Shown here: positions 19,776-28,150 of the stretch, in pieces
Position numbering within the stretch: the first letter of the stretch is position 1
Layout: each line of letters begins with the position of its first letter
The notes under the pieces: generated by a model
The model's database searches: none
What the model was told of the DNA's origin: nothing
Seen by the model: only the letters and a program-made list of their open reading frames with translations
Position numbers and translations under genes: made by a program
Source: Chara braunii
Taxonomy: Eukaryota; Streptophyta; Charophyceae; Charales; Characeae
Length of the DNA stretch: 28,705 nucleotides
Direction of reading: 5' to 3'
NCBI GenBank assembly: GCA_003427395.1
Contig: BFEA01000051.1
Span: 425,377-454,081 of the forward strand

Positions 19776-20230
19776 GTCTCCATCCCTTCTCTCTCTCTCT
19801 CTCTTTTGATCTTTCTCCTCTCCATCTCTCTCTCTCCTTTTTTCTTCCTTAGATCTTCCTCTCCCCTCTTCTCACGGGTTCACCTTCCTCTCTCTGCGCA
19901 CCCCCCATCCTTTTCGCCTATCGTACTGGTACAGACAAAAACAAGAACCGACATTTCTCACACAGTACGATCTCCCACGTTGGTCGACACACAGCAGGTC
20001 TGGCGGATGAAGGCCCAATTTCCCGACGCGATCGGCGGAGCCATCACGCATCCCACAAGTCTCTGTTTTCACAAATGGCAAGCCGACGAAACGGGGCTGT
20101 AGCAATCTGAGCGGTTGCTACTACATCTGCACATCAGGCAAAATTGCCATTGCTGACTGCATGGTGAGGTAATTAGCCTTCTCCCCTTCCCTTCTCTCTC
20201 TTCTTCTTCTTCTCCGTTTCTCCCGCTACT
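19776..20230. other. CT-rich tract and start of a module B copy
   Basis: CT-rich 19780-19905, then GTACAGACAAAAACAAGAACC (module B start) at 19930. Beyond 19975 the sequence is unique and ends in another TTC/CT-rich stretch from 20170. Confidence 0.5.
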
Positions 20231-20455
20231 CCTTCTTCCTCTAAATTATAAGGTTCAATGAACCTTTCACAGCACCCCCAATGGCAAACCGTTGAGATCA
20301 CCGCAATCCAGACACTTCACCTGGACCATTCAATCGGTAGGAGCGACGGCGGTGTGTACAAAGGGCAGGGACGTAATCAGCGCGAGCTGATGACTCGCGC
20401 TTACTAGGCATTTCCTCGTTTAAGATCGGTAATTACAACAGTCCACCCCCGTCGC
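20231..20455 (-). pseudogene. 18S rRNA 3'-end fragment, copy 1
   Basis: The plus strand is the antisense of the 3' end of eukaryotic 18S rRNA. It has CCTCTAAAT, TAAGGTTCAATGAAC, CACTTCACCTGGACC, TTCAATCGGTAGGAGCGACG, GGTGTGTACAAAGGGCAGGG, GAGCTGATGACTCGCGC and TTACTAGGCATTTCCTCG. The middle keeps near-intact conserved sequence, whereas the flank near the 18S 3' terminus is decayed. The final ~45 nt of 18S are absent. Too short to be functional. Confidence 0.9.
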
Positions 20456-20552
20456 TACGAACCCATTTCCCATCTCCCTCTTCTTCTTCGTCTCCTTCTT
20501 CTTCTTCTTCTTCTTCTTCTCTCCTTTCTACTTCTTCTTCTCTAATCCCCCT
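20456..20552. repeat. (TTC)n / CT-rich tract
   Basis: TTCTTCTTC runs join 18S fragments 1 and 2. The antisense 18S end is itself TTCTCCTTCC-like and may have seeded the expansion. Confidence 0.7.
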
Positions 20553-20880
20553 TTTCCTCTAAATGATAAGGTTCAATGATTTTTCCACAATACCCCCCCT
20601 TCAGCGGCAAACCGCCGAGATCACCGCGATCCAGTCACTTCACCGGACCATTCGATCGGTATGACCGACGGTGGCGTGTACCAAGGGCGGAAACGAAATC
20701 AGTGCGAGCTGATGACTCGCGCTTATCGGACATTCTTCCTGCAAGATTGATACTTACAACGATTTGTCCCTGTCACGACGAACCTTAGGAAGGTTACCCG
20801 GGCCTCTCGACCCAGGCAAGCGACTAGTTGGATTCATCTGCGTAGCGTGCGTGCGGCTCAGGTACGTAACACTCCCTGTA
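20553..20880 (-). pseudogene. 18S rRNA 3'-region fragment, copy 2
   Basis: A longer antisense 18S fragment. It begins CCTCTAAATGATAAGG, passes TTCGATCGGTATGACCGACG and GAGCTGATGACTCGCGC, and reaches further into 18S (TTACCCGGGCCTCTCGACC, GCGTGCGTGCGGCTCAG). Its substitutions are not shared with copies 1 and 3, so it is the more diverged. It stops at CAGGTACGT (20869-20877). Confidence 0.9.
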
Positions 20881-20910
20881 CGTACACAACTGAGTCTGTA
20901 ATTACAATCA

Positions 20911-20911
<1 letters not shown>

Positions 20912-20941
<30 letters not shown>

Positions 20942-20982
20942 GTAATAATGATAATAATAATACTAATAACAGTAAATAATAA
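20912..20982. repeat. (TAA)n array 5
   Basis: Imperfect TAA array just past 18S fragment 2. Confidence 0.9.
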
Positions 20983-21057
20983 TCAAAGAAACTAACGTAT
21001 GCTAGCCATCTCTTTCGATCACATATGGTCAAGCGGCAAGTCGCTACGGCTCTGCTC

Positions 21058-21125
21058 ACACACATACACACACACACAAACACACACACTTTTCACGCAT
21101 GCACGCATGCCCACACACTCACTCC
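21058..21125. repeat. CA-rich microsatellite
   Basis: ACACACACA runs mixed with GCATGCACGCATGC. Confidence 0.7.
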
Positions 21126-21164
21126 CGCATCACTCACCCATCAGTGCAGCAGTGTATAGTTCCC

Positions 21165-21210
21165 TGTCTAGTGGTAGATTCATTTCATTCTGCTCATCCC
21201 GTCGATGGAA
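21165..21210. mobile_element. MITE family 2, partial copy
   Basis: GTGGTAGATTCATTTCATT then CTGCTCATCCCGTCGATGG. This is the right half of the family 2 element, inverted relative to the next copy. Confidence 0.6.
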
Positions 21211-21246
21211 GTAACGAATTTGACCGTGATTCACACTCACACACCC

Positions 21247-21344
21247 ATTCCATCGATAGGACGAGCAAAATCGGAATGAATCATCCGTTGAAACGTGGAA
21301 ATATACATTGCCACTCTTTGATTTGCTCATGCTATCGACCCATG
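21247..21344. mobile_element. MITE family 2, copy 1
   Basis: Arms ATTCCATCGATAGGACGAGC and TTTGCTCATGCTATCGACCC are imperfect inverted repeats. The centre GGAATGAATCATCC...GTGGAAATATACATTGCCA matches the centre of family 1 in the opposite orientation. Confidence 0.65.
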
Positions 21345-21404
21345 TAGCGCGCGGTGAGCCGCGGCTTGAGACTTGGCTGTTGGCCAAGGTTGGGGACTTA
21401 TCGA

Positions 21405-21408
<4 letters not shown>

Positions 21409-21470
<62 letters not shown>
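21409..21470. repeat. (CT)31 microsatellite
   Basis: A perfect CT dinucleotide run that leads straight into module E copy 2. Confidence 0.95.
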
Positions 21471-21474
<4 letters not shown>

Positions 21475-21645
21475 GCCCGCAGATATCGAGAAGTCAGAGA
21501 GGGTGAAAAAAAGATGATAGACTTAGAAGAGGAATAAGAACAACTCTCTCTCTCTCTCTCCTTTCGAAGTTCGTAGATCGCTGAGAGGCTATGTAGTGAG
21601 AGGTGAGTGGACTTAGAGGAGGAAGGAGACAAACTCTCCCTTCCT
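21468..21645. repeat. Module E, copies 2 and 3 in tandem
   Basis: CTCGTAGCCCGCAGAT (21468) and TTCGTAGATCGCTGAGAGG (21569) each start a purine-rich stretch that ends in AACTCTC and a CT run. Confidence 0.55.
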
Positions 21646-21732
21646 CTCATCACACTCTCTCTCCTTCTCGATCTCTCCTCCCCTTCTCTCACGCACACAC
21701 ACACATACACACAGTTGCCTACTGTAAAGGCG

Positions 21733-22075
21733 CAGACCAAAACAAGGACCGACCTATTATACTAGGTACAGATAGCGTAGCGGAAGACTTAGATACCAAT
21801 GATCTGACAATCAATATTGCAATGCCGCCCCGAACATACATCATCCTCTCATCATTCCATGGTGTGAAGGGGTCTGGCGCCCACACAGGAAGAATGTGCC
21901 AGCCCCAACCATACATAGATGAAGAAGAGGGAGGCTAGACGAAGAAGAGGGGAAGGTAGGAATGTCGTCAACACCAAGTCTTCGGCACAGGCCCAAATAG
22001 TCCCTCGTCAAAATGTCGGAATCCTAATGTCGTGTCTGGATCCTATGTCGTCAAGTCTCAAGTCCCAACTCTTTC
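21733..22075. repeat. Module B, copy 3
   Basis: GCAGACCAAAACAAGGACC, GGAAGACTTAGATACCAA, CGAACATACATCATCC, GGTGTGAAGGGGTCTGGCGC and GTCGTCAACACCAAGTC, in the same order as at 16373-16690. Confidence 0.7.
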
Positions 22076-22103
22076 TCTCTCACTCACACACACACACACA
22101 CAC

Positions 22104-22199
22104 ATTCCATCGATAGAATGAGCAAACGGAATGAATCTTCCACCGAAACATGGAAATATACACTGGCACTTTGAGTTGCTCATCCTATCGATCCAAGTG
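22104..22199. mobile_element. MITE family 2, copy 2 (best preserved)
   Basis: Arms ATTCCATCGATAGAATGAGC and TTGCTCATCCTATCGATCC. The centre is GGAATGAATCTTCC...CATGGAAATATACACTGGCAC. About 96 bp and non-coding. Confidence 0.7.
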
Positions 22200-22229
22200 G
22201 TGCGCGGCGAGGCGCGAGTGGGAGACTTA

Positions 22230-22855
22230 GTTGTCTGCCAAGGTAGTCTCTCTCCCTCTTTCTCTCTCTATCTCTCTCCTTGTTTCTCCTTCCCTCCTCT
22301 TCTCCTTTCTTCTTCTCTCCTACGTTATTCCTCCAACCAGTTGCGCTGTCATTCTCCCTTCATTCCGCCTTCCTCTAGCGACCCGACCACACTCTCTCCC
22401 TTTCTTCATGCCGTATTTAGTCACAATGACAGTTAGATGCTTGATGCATCTGGCCACAACTACAGTCCGAGTACGTAGAATACGATATGATTCGTGATGC
22501 GTAGCAGAATGCGCATCGGCCAGGCATGTTCATCCCACTCTCCATTTGTCACCTTTCCTTCTCCCTTCCTACTCTTCTTCTCCTTCTCTGTTTTCTTCTC
22601 CTTTTCCTCCTCCCTCCTTCTCCTTCTTCTTCTTTTTTCTTCTTTCATCGCGCTTTTTTCTCTCTCGCCGCTTCGTTCTTTCGCATTGATTTCCCTCTCT
22701 CTCTCTCTTTTTCTCTCTCTCTTTCTCTCTCTCTCTTTTTCTCTCTCTCGCCCACTCTCTCTCCTTCTTTCTCTATTCAAGCCAACGAGGTTGTCCCCTT
22801 TGATGGGTAAGGGCAAAGCCAGCGAAAGCGGGCCGTCCATTTTTTCCTCAATCTA
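22230..22855. repeat. Long polypyrimidine (CT/TTC) region
   Basis: About 600 bp of mostly C and T on the plus strand, with a clearer CT microsatellite at 22690-22765 and a short mixed stretch at 22440-22540. Ser/Leu/Phe-rich frames on plus and Arg/Glu/Lys-rich frames on minus are compositional. Confidence 0.85.
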
Positions 22856-23029
22856 AGTGCAGCGGCCCTCGCGGACTGTCTGACCCAAGCCTTCAACATT
22901 GTCATGTCGGGAGTTTGCTGGCGCGGCATATCTGTTAGAAACTTGAGTGAGAGAGTGGGAGCAGGAGAGTAAGATCGACGAGCAGGAGGGAGAAAAAGGG
23001 GCAGCGTGAGTTAGAGGACGAGGGGATCT

Positions 23030-23175
23030 CTCTCTTTTGTCGTAGTCTGGCGATACTAAGAAGTCAGGCGATGAGAGGGTGAGGAGAAGAAGATGGACTG
23101 AGAGTAGGAAGTAGAAGAACTCTCTTTCTCCTTTACTGAATCTTTCCACATTTAATGGCAGATTCATTGGTTTTT
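23030..23175. repeat. Module E, copy 4, ending in a MITE core fragment
   Basis: TCGTAGTCTGGCGATACTAAG, GATGAGAGGGTGAGGAG, GATGGACTGAGAG and GAACTCTC, followed by GAATCTTTCCACATTTAATG and GCAGATTCATTGG, which matches the family 1 MITE centre (23147-23174). Confidence 0.5.
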
Positions 23176-23483
23176 ATTTATTTATTTTATTATTCAATCT
23201 TATTATTATTACTTATTATATTATTATATTATCTTTATTTTATTCGATGGGAGTATCGGGATTAGTTGCGTGGGACGGGACTTACCCGTCTTTTCCTCCC
23301 GCTCCTCGTCGTCATCACCGTCTTCGTTACCGTCGTTGCCGTCGTTGCCGTTATTGTCGGTGCTCAGCTAAGTATCTTTCCCTCCTTCTCTCTTTCTTCT
23401 CCTAGCCTTCTCCTTCTTTTTTTTTCCTTCTCCTTCTCCCTTCTTCTTCTTCTTCTTAGCGCTTTCTTCTTCCTTCGCACGGT

Positions 23484-23690
23484 CTTCCCTACAGCATCCC
23501 CAACGTCAACCTGCCAAGATTACCGCGCTCCAGATACTTCACTGGCCCATTCAATCGGTAGGAGCGACGGCGGTGTGTACAAAGGGCAGGGACGTAATCA
23601 GCGCAAGCAGATGACGCGCTTACTAGGCATTCCTCGTTCAAGACCGATAATTACAACAGTCTATCCCGTCGCGACAAGCCTGTTTCCCGT
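23484..23690 (-). pseudogene. 18S rRNA 3'-end fragment, copy 3
   Basis: Antisense 18S with TTCAATCGGTAGGAGCGACG, GGTGTGTACAAAGGGCAGGG, TTACTAGGCATTCCTCG and TTCAAGACCGATAATTAC. It is close to copy 1 in the conserved middle (shared GACGTAATCAGCGC) but has AAGCAGATGACGCGC where copy 1 has GAGCTGATGACTCGCGC. It is again preceded by TTCTTC repeats. Confidence 0.9.
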
Positions 23691-23732
23691 CCTTCTTCTT
23701 AGTCTTAGTCCTCCTCCTCCTTCCTTTTCTTC

Positions 23733-24011
23733 TTGTTCTTCTTCTCGCGCATTCTCCTCTTTCTGCGCCATGCCTTCCGCGCGCTACCCCCCTTCTTGCG
23801 ATCTGGCCTTCTCGAGAACTCGGAACAATACCGAGCTGCCGTGCTTGAAGTCCCGTACCCACAGGAGTCCTACCAGGCGCAGTTCGTTGACTCTTTTCTG
23901 GGTGAATCCGCACCAATATCAGGGCTTGATTCATTTGGGCACCTCGGGGCAGGTAGACCGTCACACAAAAAAAAGTTAAGGAAAATAAAAAAACTAAAAC
24001 AACGAATCTAA
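23733..24011 (+). CDS. Doubtful ORF of unknown function
   Basis: A 92-codon frame whose middle (ENSEQYRAAVLEVPYPQESY, then a Gly/Asp/Phe-bearing stretch) looks less compositional than other frames nearby. It ends in a Lys-rich tail made by A-runs. No recognised domain, start context or neighbour supports it. It could be a fragment of a coding exon or chance. Confidence 0.12.
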   Translation: MFFFSRILLFLRHAFRALPPFLRSGLLENSEQYRAAVLEVPYPQESYQAQFVDSFLGESAPISGLDSFGHLGAGRPSHKKKLRKIKKLKQRI

Positions 24012-24069
24012 CGGGATTCAACCCCGTAATCCCTCCCTACTTTGCCAAGTGTCGGAGCCCCACGACACT
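24011..24069. other. Two perfect hairpins
   Basis: ACGGG/CCCGT with loop ATTCAAC (24011-24027) resembles a tRNA T-arm shape. AGTGTCG/CGACACT with loop GAGCCCCA (24048-24069) follows. Confidence 0.5.
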
Positions 24070-24116
24070 CGGTTCTAACTAACAACTAACTTACTAACTC
24101 CCACTTGTAAGGTCGT

Positions 24117-24129
24117 GGGTTCGAATCCC
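24117..24129 (+). promoter_or_regulatory. tRNA T-arm / B-box-like site
   Basis: GGGTTCGAATCCC matches the Pol III B-box consensus GGTTCGANNCC exactly. No acceptor stem, D arm or A box could be fitted upstream, so it is not a tRNA gene. It could be a relic of a tRNA or SINE. Confidence 0.45.
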
Positions 24130-24169
24130 GGCTATTCAATCCTAGGCAAAACAAAAATTAGAGTTCCCT

Positions 24170-24193
24170 TAGCTCCCTGTCAAAAGGGAGCTA
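24170..24193. other. Perfect 9-bp hairpin
   Basis: TAGCTCCCT and AGGGAGCTA around loop GTCAAA. Confidence 0.75.
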
Positions 24194-24258
24194 GCTCGGA
24201 GGGCAGCGGGCCTTGATCCCCAGACCCTCCGCATATCAACCCTATATTGCAACCTACT

Positions 24259-24295
24259 GAGCTTGCTCCCACTTCAGTTAAAAGGGGAGTAGCTC
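24259..24295. other. 10-bp bulged hairpin related to the previous one
   Basis: GAGCT-CTCCC pairs with GGGAG-AGCTC. It shares the AGCTCCC theme with 24170-24193 and ends four bases before the TATA box. Confidence 0.65.
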
Positions 24296-24298
24296 TAG

Positions 24299-24309
24299 TA
24301 TATATAAAG
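24299..24309 (+). promoter_or_regulatory. TATA box
   Basis: TATATATAAAG is a strong match to the TATA consensus reading rightwards. No protein gene follows, so it may drive the hairpin-rich segment at 24330-24950. Confidence 0.5.
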
Positions 24310-24461
24310 TAACGCGGCTCAGTCCAACCAATGGCCTGAGCCCATTTTAGCCTGCGCGATCATGCATGTTTGCCAATCTGCGTGCCTATCTAAATGCCTG
24401 CCGCCTTGGGCGCATGCGTGACCCGCAAGGGCACGTATTTCATCGGAAAGCCCGAAGGGCA

Positions 24462-24582
24462 GGTACTCAGCCGTGGTTGCGGCATCGAGGGTCGCGGCAG
24501 GGTAGATACTTGAGTGGCGGGCAGGCTGGTACCACACCAAGTAGAAGTAGGTGTGGCAGATACTCGACCCGGAGGCTGAGTA
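24462..24582 (+). ncRNA. Structured segment with two exclusive pairings
   Basis: GGTACTCAGCC (24462-24472) can pair with GGCTGGTACC (24524-24533, one bulge) or, as TACTCAGCC, with GGCTGAGTA (24574-24582, perfect 9 bp). A perfect CCACACC/GGTGTGG hairpin (24532-24556) lies inside the second pairing and overlaps the first. Confidence 0.35.
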
Positions 24583-24696
24583 GGGGAAGACAAGACCGAA
24601 ATTTTTAGAATTCCCAGTACCGGAGGGAAGACAGGCACTGGACCAAGTCTCAGTGCGTGTCATAGTCCTACCTGACACAAACATCAGTCCAATTGA

Positions 24697-24770
24697 CCCC
24701 TCGACCTCTTCCGTCGAGGGGCATCACTACTAATCCTAATCACCACGGCGCACGTTATAGTAACGTGCGC
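24697..24770. other. Two perfect GC-rich hairpins
   Basis: CCCCTCGAC/GTCGAGGGG with loop CTCTTCC (24697-24721), and GCGCACGTTA/TAACGTGCGC with loop TAG (24748-24770). Confidence 0.75.
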
Positions 24771-24915
24771 ACATACTTAACGAAATTTTCTCACCGATTT
24801 TTGCCCCGGCCTCAGTGGCCGAGGATTTTGCTTCCAACGTCACACCTTCTCTTGTCCTAGAATGGCTACGTCATGATGGCTGACGTCGCCACCGTGCCGA
24901 ATGCAAAGACAAGGC

Positions 24916-24939
24916 AAAATACCCTTGTAAGGGTATTTT
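24916..24939. other. Near-perfect 24-bp palindrome
   Basis: AAAATACCCTT and AAGGGTATTTT with only GT between them. Confidence 0.8.
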
Positions 24940-25230
24940 GTCCGACAGCGCACAGTCAAAAGCAACAGCAATAGCACATAGTCAAAGGCAGTAGCAAATA
25001 CCGAGACTCCGTCGTGACAGCAACTGCTTTCTCCTAGTTCCACCAGACCAAAACTCGGCAGCAGTTCTCTTACGACAGTCATGACCAGTGGTGGCCGCCG
25101 TATCAACATCTCCAGCCAACGATCCGGACCACCCTAATGTAAATGGGGCTTCTCCCGCTCCTCGGCGCTCCACAACCAGGCCACAACCCCACTGCTAGTC
25201 TGCCCCAACCACGCAACTAGTCTCACTCTC
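24940..25230. other. No recognised feature
   Basis: Short minus-strand frames only. CCCCACTGCTAGTCT (25188) recurs as CCCCGCTGCTAGTCT (25921), so this flank belongs to a duplicated block. Confidence 0.4.
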
Positions 25231-25300
25231 ATTCCATCATTAGGATGAGGAAGTGAAATGTCATTGAATCTTCTATTAGAACACATGCGGATGTCAATCA
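25231..25300. mobile_element. MITE family 2, diverged fragment
   Basis: ATTCCATCATTAGGATGAGG, then TTGAATCTTCTATTAGAAC, align to the left arm and core of 22104-22199. CAGGTATGT follows at 25314. Confidence 0.5.
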
Positions 25301-25668
25301 TACAGACTAACGCCAGGTATGTGCCTGCCCTCTCCCCCGCATTCTTCTATCTACGGAAGCGGTCCTCTGTTCTTCTCTATCCACTGCACTCCGACAGGGT
25401 CCTGGCTGAATACACCCAATCTCATAGCCTCTGAACGGATCTGAGGATGGTACCTCAGGGGAGAGGAATCCGACCAACCATGTTGATCAGATACCGCCGT
25501 AACGGAGGGCGAATCGATCAGCGAGGTGGTGACCTTGACTGCAACAACGGGTCTTGATTCCCTACTCATCAGAAATGCAGACTGAGAGTGACTCTTTCGC
25601 TAGCTCAGGGCGGGGTACTTTCCTCGGTAGATACGATTGGAATGCCATTCAAACAGGTAGGTCCGCTC

Positions 25669-25721
25669 ACCCCTCCTTTCTGCTGACCGCGCTCCCCCCT
25701 CCTTTCTGCTGACCGCGCTCC
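25669..25721. repeat. ~27-bp tandem duplication
   Basis: CCCTCCTTTCTGCTGACCGC-GCTCCCC occurs twice back to back. Confidence 0.85.
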
Positions 25722-25870
25722 CCCTTACCTCGTACCTATCCTCCTTTTTATCATGCGAACCTGGCCCCGCACATTGGCCAGGTTAAGGCGCAGTTCGACA
25801 CCGTAACTCGGAGTTTCGGTTCACCCTACCTTGCTGGTCCAGTCACCTACACGGAAGCTAACGGGAGGCT

Positions 25871-26022
25871 ATTTTCATCGATAGGATGAGCAACGCATCG
25901 CCCTATAGGTAAGTCTCCTACCCCGCTGCTAGTCTCGCGTCACACCCGCCGAAAAGAATAAGCACTGTCATGATGAAACTTCCGCTCGAATTCGGAGGCA
26001 TAGATTGTTCATCCGACATCGC
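25871..26022. mobile_element. MITE family 2, broken copy
   Basis: The arm TTCATCGATAGGATGAGCAAC (25874-25894) is followed by TAGGTAAGT and a spacer. The other part of the element, GATGAAACTTCC...TTGTTCATCCGACATCG, resumes at 25961-26022. The interruption starts at an AG|GTAAGT junction. Confidence 0.4.
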
Positions 26023-26149
26023 TACCCCCACGCATTCATTCTTTCTCTTTGCAGCCAGAACTAACAGCTAACCTCTAAATCTAACTCCTCTATTGGATTT
26101 GCCCTACCTTGAAACCTCAGTGTCGACCCTTGCTCCATCGTAACCCATT

Positions 26150-26720
26150 AAGGAACGCAGACACCATGAATTTTCCCTCTTCGTCTCCTCCTCTTGCCAT
26201 AGCCAGCTTTCGAGAACCTGTGCGCAACACTTTTCTCTTCTAGATCTTCTTCTACTAACTCTTTACTAACTTTGAGGTCAGAAACGGGGTCGCCCGCCCC
26301 TAAAATGCCAGTTTACCATCCTCCCTTGTCTGATTCCGTAGAGAATCGAGGGAGCTATCATTCTTCCTTCCGCCATCCTCGTCGTCCCTCCGCCATCTCT
26401 TCATACCTCTGCGCAGCTCGTTTTTCAGTTAGCTCTTATTTAACTAACTTTCCCTCCATCTGACTTCACTATGCCGGTCGCCCAGGGTCAAAACCCCGGA
26501 ATCGCCCCTTCTCTCGCTTGATTCCGACCCGAATTGACTGAGCTAAGCTCCTTTCCTCGCGCCCGGCCTGTCACCCGCCATCTCCATAGCTCGGCGCAGC
26601 TCTTCATCCTCATACCAACCAACTCACTTACCTGTTGCAAGAACTAACCTCACTATGATGTTCCCCCGAGGCCAAAACCCCGGGATAGCTTCTTCCTTCT
26701 CTCGATTTCGTTCAGGATCG
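26150..26720. repeat. ~185-210-bp tandem repeats
   Basis: Landmarks GAGGTCAGAAACGGGG (26273), AGGGTCAAAACCCCGG (26484) and AGGCCAAAACCCCGG (26669) recur. Between them lie CTGATTCCG or TTGATTCCG, CCGCCATCTC, TGCGCAGCTC or GGCGCAGCTC and CTAACT. A weaker earlier unit is visible from ~26150. Confidence 0.6.
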
Positions 26721-27301
26721 AGAGTGTTATGGCCTTTCGACTTCGCTCGGCCCCTTCTTTCGTTATCTCCCTATGCCGAATGCACCCGGCGCGCTAACTC
26801 GTCCGGGTTCATTCCTTCTTCCGGCGCCCTCCGTCTGTCCTTGCAGCTCCGCCTTACCTTCCGCTGCGCTGCCACGCTGCCTCCCTGCTGCCTCCCCGTA
26901 CAGTCTCCGCACTCGCCCCCTCTTCGTCATCCATCCTTGCCATAGCCTCGCCTGCCGCCCGCTTTGTCGTCTGTTTGCGGGTGCACATGGCAAGAATGTC
27001 CACCCGGGCTCACTCATGGCTCCCTCCCTTACTGCTGCCCGTCACCCGCTGCCAGTCCCCTCGGCTACCCGTTCCGATCCGACTTTGACTCTCCTCGCCC
27101 CGACAGCGCCCAAATCCCCTCCTCTACATCCTCTGCCTTGGCTCTCCCTCGTCCTCTCTTTCCCTTCATCTCCTCCTGGTGACCATCTCACTCGCCTGCT
27201 TTAGCTAGTGCATTCCCTGTGCAGCAGCGGCACTGTGCGCCCCGCCCAATGCCTCCTGCCGTAGCGCTCGGTCCCATAGGCCGAGCAACGAAACGGCTCA
27301 G
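26721..27301. other. GC- and C-rich region without a clear gene
   Basis: A 143-codon Pro/Ser/Ala-rich plus frame (26773-27204) follows the C-rich composition, and an equally open minus frame overlaps it. I do not call a gene. Confidence 0.35.
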
Positions 27302-27428
27302 CAGCTCCGACTTCCCTTACGGAACTCCGGAAGGAACCAGCTACTAGATGGTAGTCTTTCACCCCTATACCCAAGTCCGACGAACGGTATGCATGTCTGT
27401 GTCACACGGGCTCCCCCACTGGGTCCAC
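27302..27428 (-). pseudogene. 28S rRNA 5'-half fragment
   Basis: The plus strand is antisense 28S. GGAAGGAACCAGCTACTAGA, TGG-TAGTCTTTCACCCCTAT and ACCCAAGTCCGACGAACGG match the very conserved large-subunit segment, with a ~6-nt deletion after CTACTAGATGG. Homology fades on both sides. It is on the same strand as the 18S fragments. Confidence 0.85.
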
Positions 27429-27975
27429 ATCGTTGACATTGGCTGTGTACAAGCCCTGACATCACTACAGGTATTCTGTTGGCGCAGGCAACAAGCCGGC
27501 GGTCGCGGCCCCCGAAGTCCCGGTGGGGCGTGCAGCCTACGCCTGGCTGCCCATGGCTATTCCCACTCCTCGAACAGTGTAAGGGTGCTAGCCTGCCGCA
27601 AAGCTTAAGGCACGGGTCTACGTGAGGCGGTGTTGGGAAACCCGGGGAGGGGTCGCCTACAAACCGCTGAAGCCAAGGGCTACGGCGCCTGTCACTTGCC
27701 GCGCCCGCTTCCGAGGTCCTCAGCGGCCTGCAGCGTGTTTGTGTCTGTTTAGTCTGTCACAGATGCTACGGGTGGCATCACCCACAAGCTATAGCAAGTC
27801 CTGTTGCAAGGTGATTATAACGAATATTTAAAAGCTAATTCTAGATCCAGTTCATTTGGGCCATCAAGAGTAACGCTCTCCGAAACAAGCCTTTTTCGCA
27901 GTAATCAACCGGAGTTACACTATTCCAAACAATGGTCAGTTCGCTATGGCCTGCAAGTTTTATCAAGAGTCAAGT
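27429..27975. other. GC-rich stretch, no recognised feature
   Basis: 27480-27740 is GC-rich with no clear ORF or rRNA match that I can recall. Beyond 27800 the sequence is AT-richer. Confidence 0.35.
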
Positions 27976-28150
27976 CCAAGATCTAGTTCATCGAGTTTGT
28001 CAAAAGGGCAACATGAGTGTTTGCATGGCGATCAAAGCTCACTTCGTAGTGAACCACAAATTTCCTGCTGACCAAATCTAGAACGGGTTCACCAAGTTTT
28101 TCAAAAGAGAAGCAAGACAATTAAAGCTCACTTCGCTGCCACGGGAAATA
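27976..28150. repeat. ~95-bp diverged tandem repeat, two units
   Basis: ATCTAGTTCATCGAGTTTGTC and CAAAGCTCACTTCG (unit 1), then ATCTAGAACGGGTTCACCAAG and TAAAGCTCACTTCG (unit 2). Confidence 0.55.

Noticed and set aside
22231-22856. Ser/Leu/Phe-rich and Arg/Glu/Lys-rich ORFs on opposite strands
   Set aside because: Both come from a polypyrimidine tract; open frames on both strands with extreme composition are not evidence of genes.
24048-24136. tRNA gene around GGGTTCGAATCCC
   Set aside because: Only the T-arm fits; no acceptor stem, D arm or 7-nt anticodon loop can be folded.
26763-27204. Pro/Ala-rich ORF pair on both strands
   Set aside because: C-rich composition keeps both strands open; no motif or start context.
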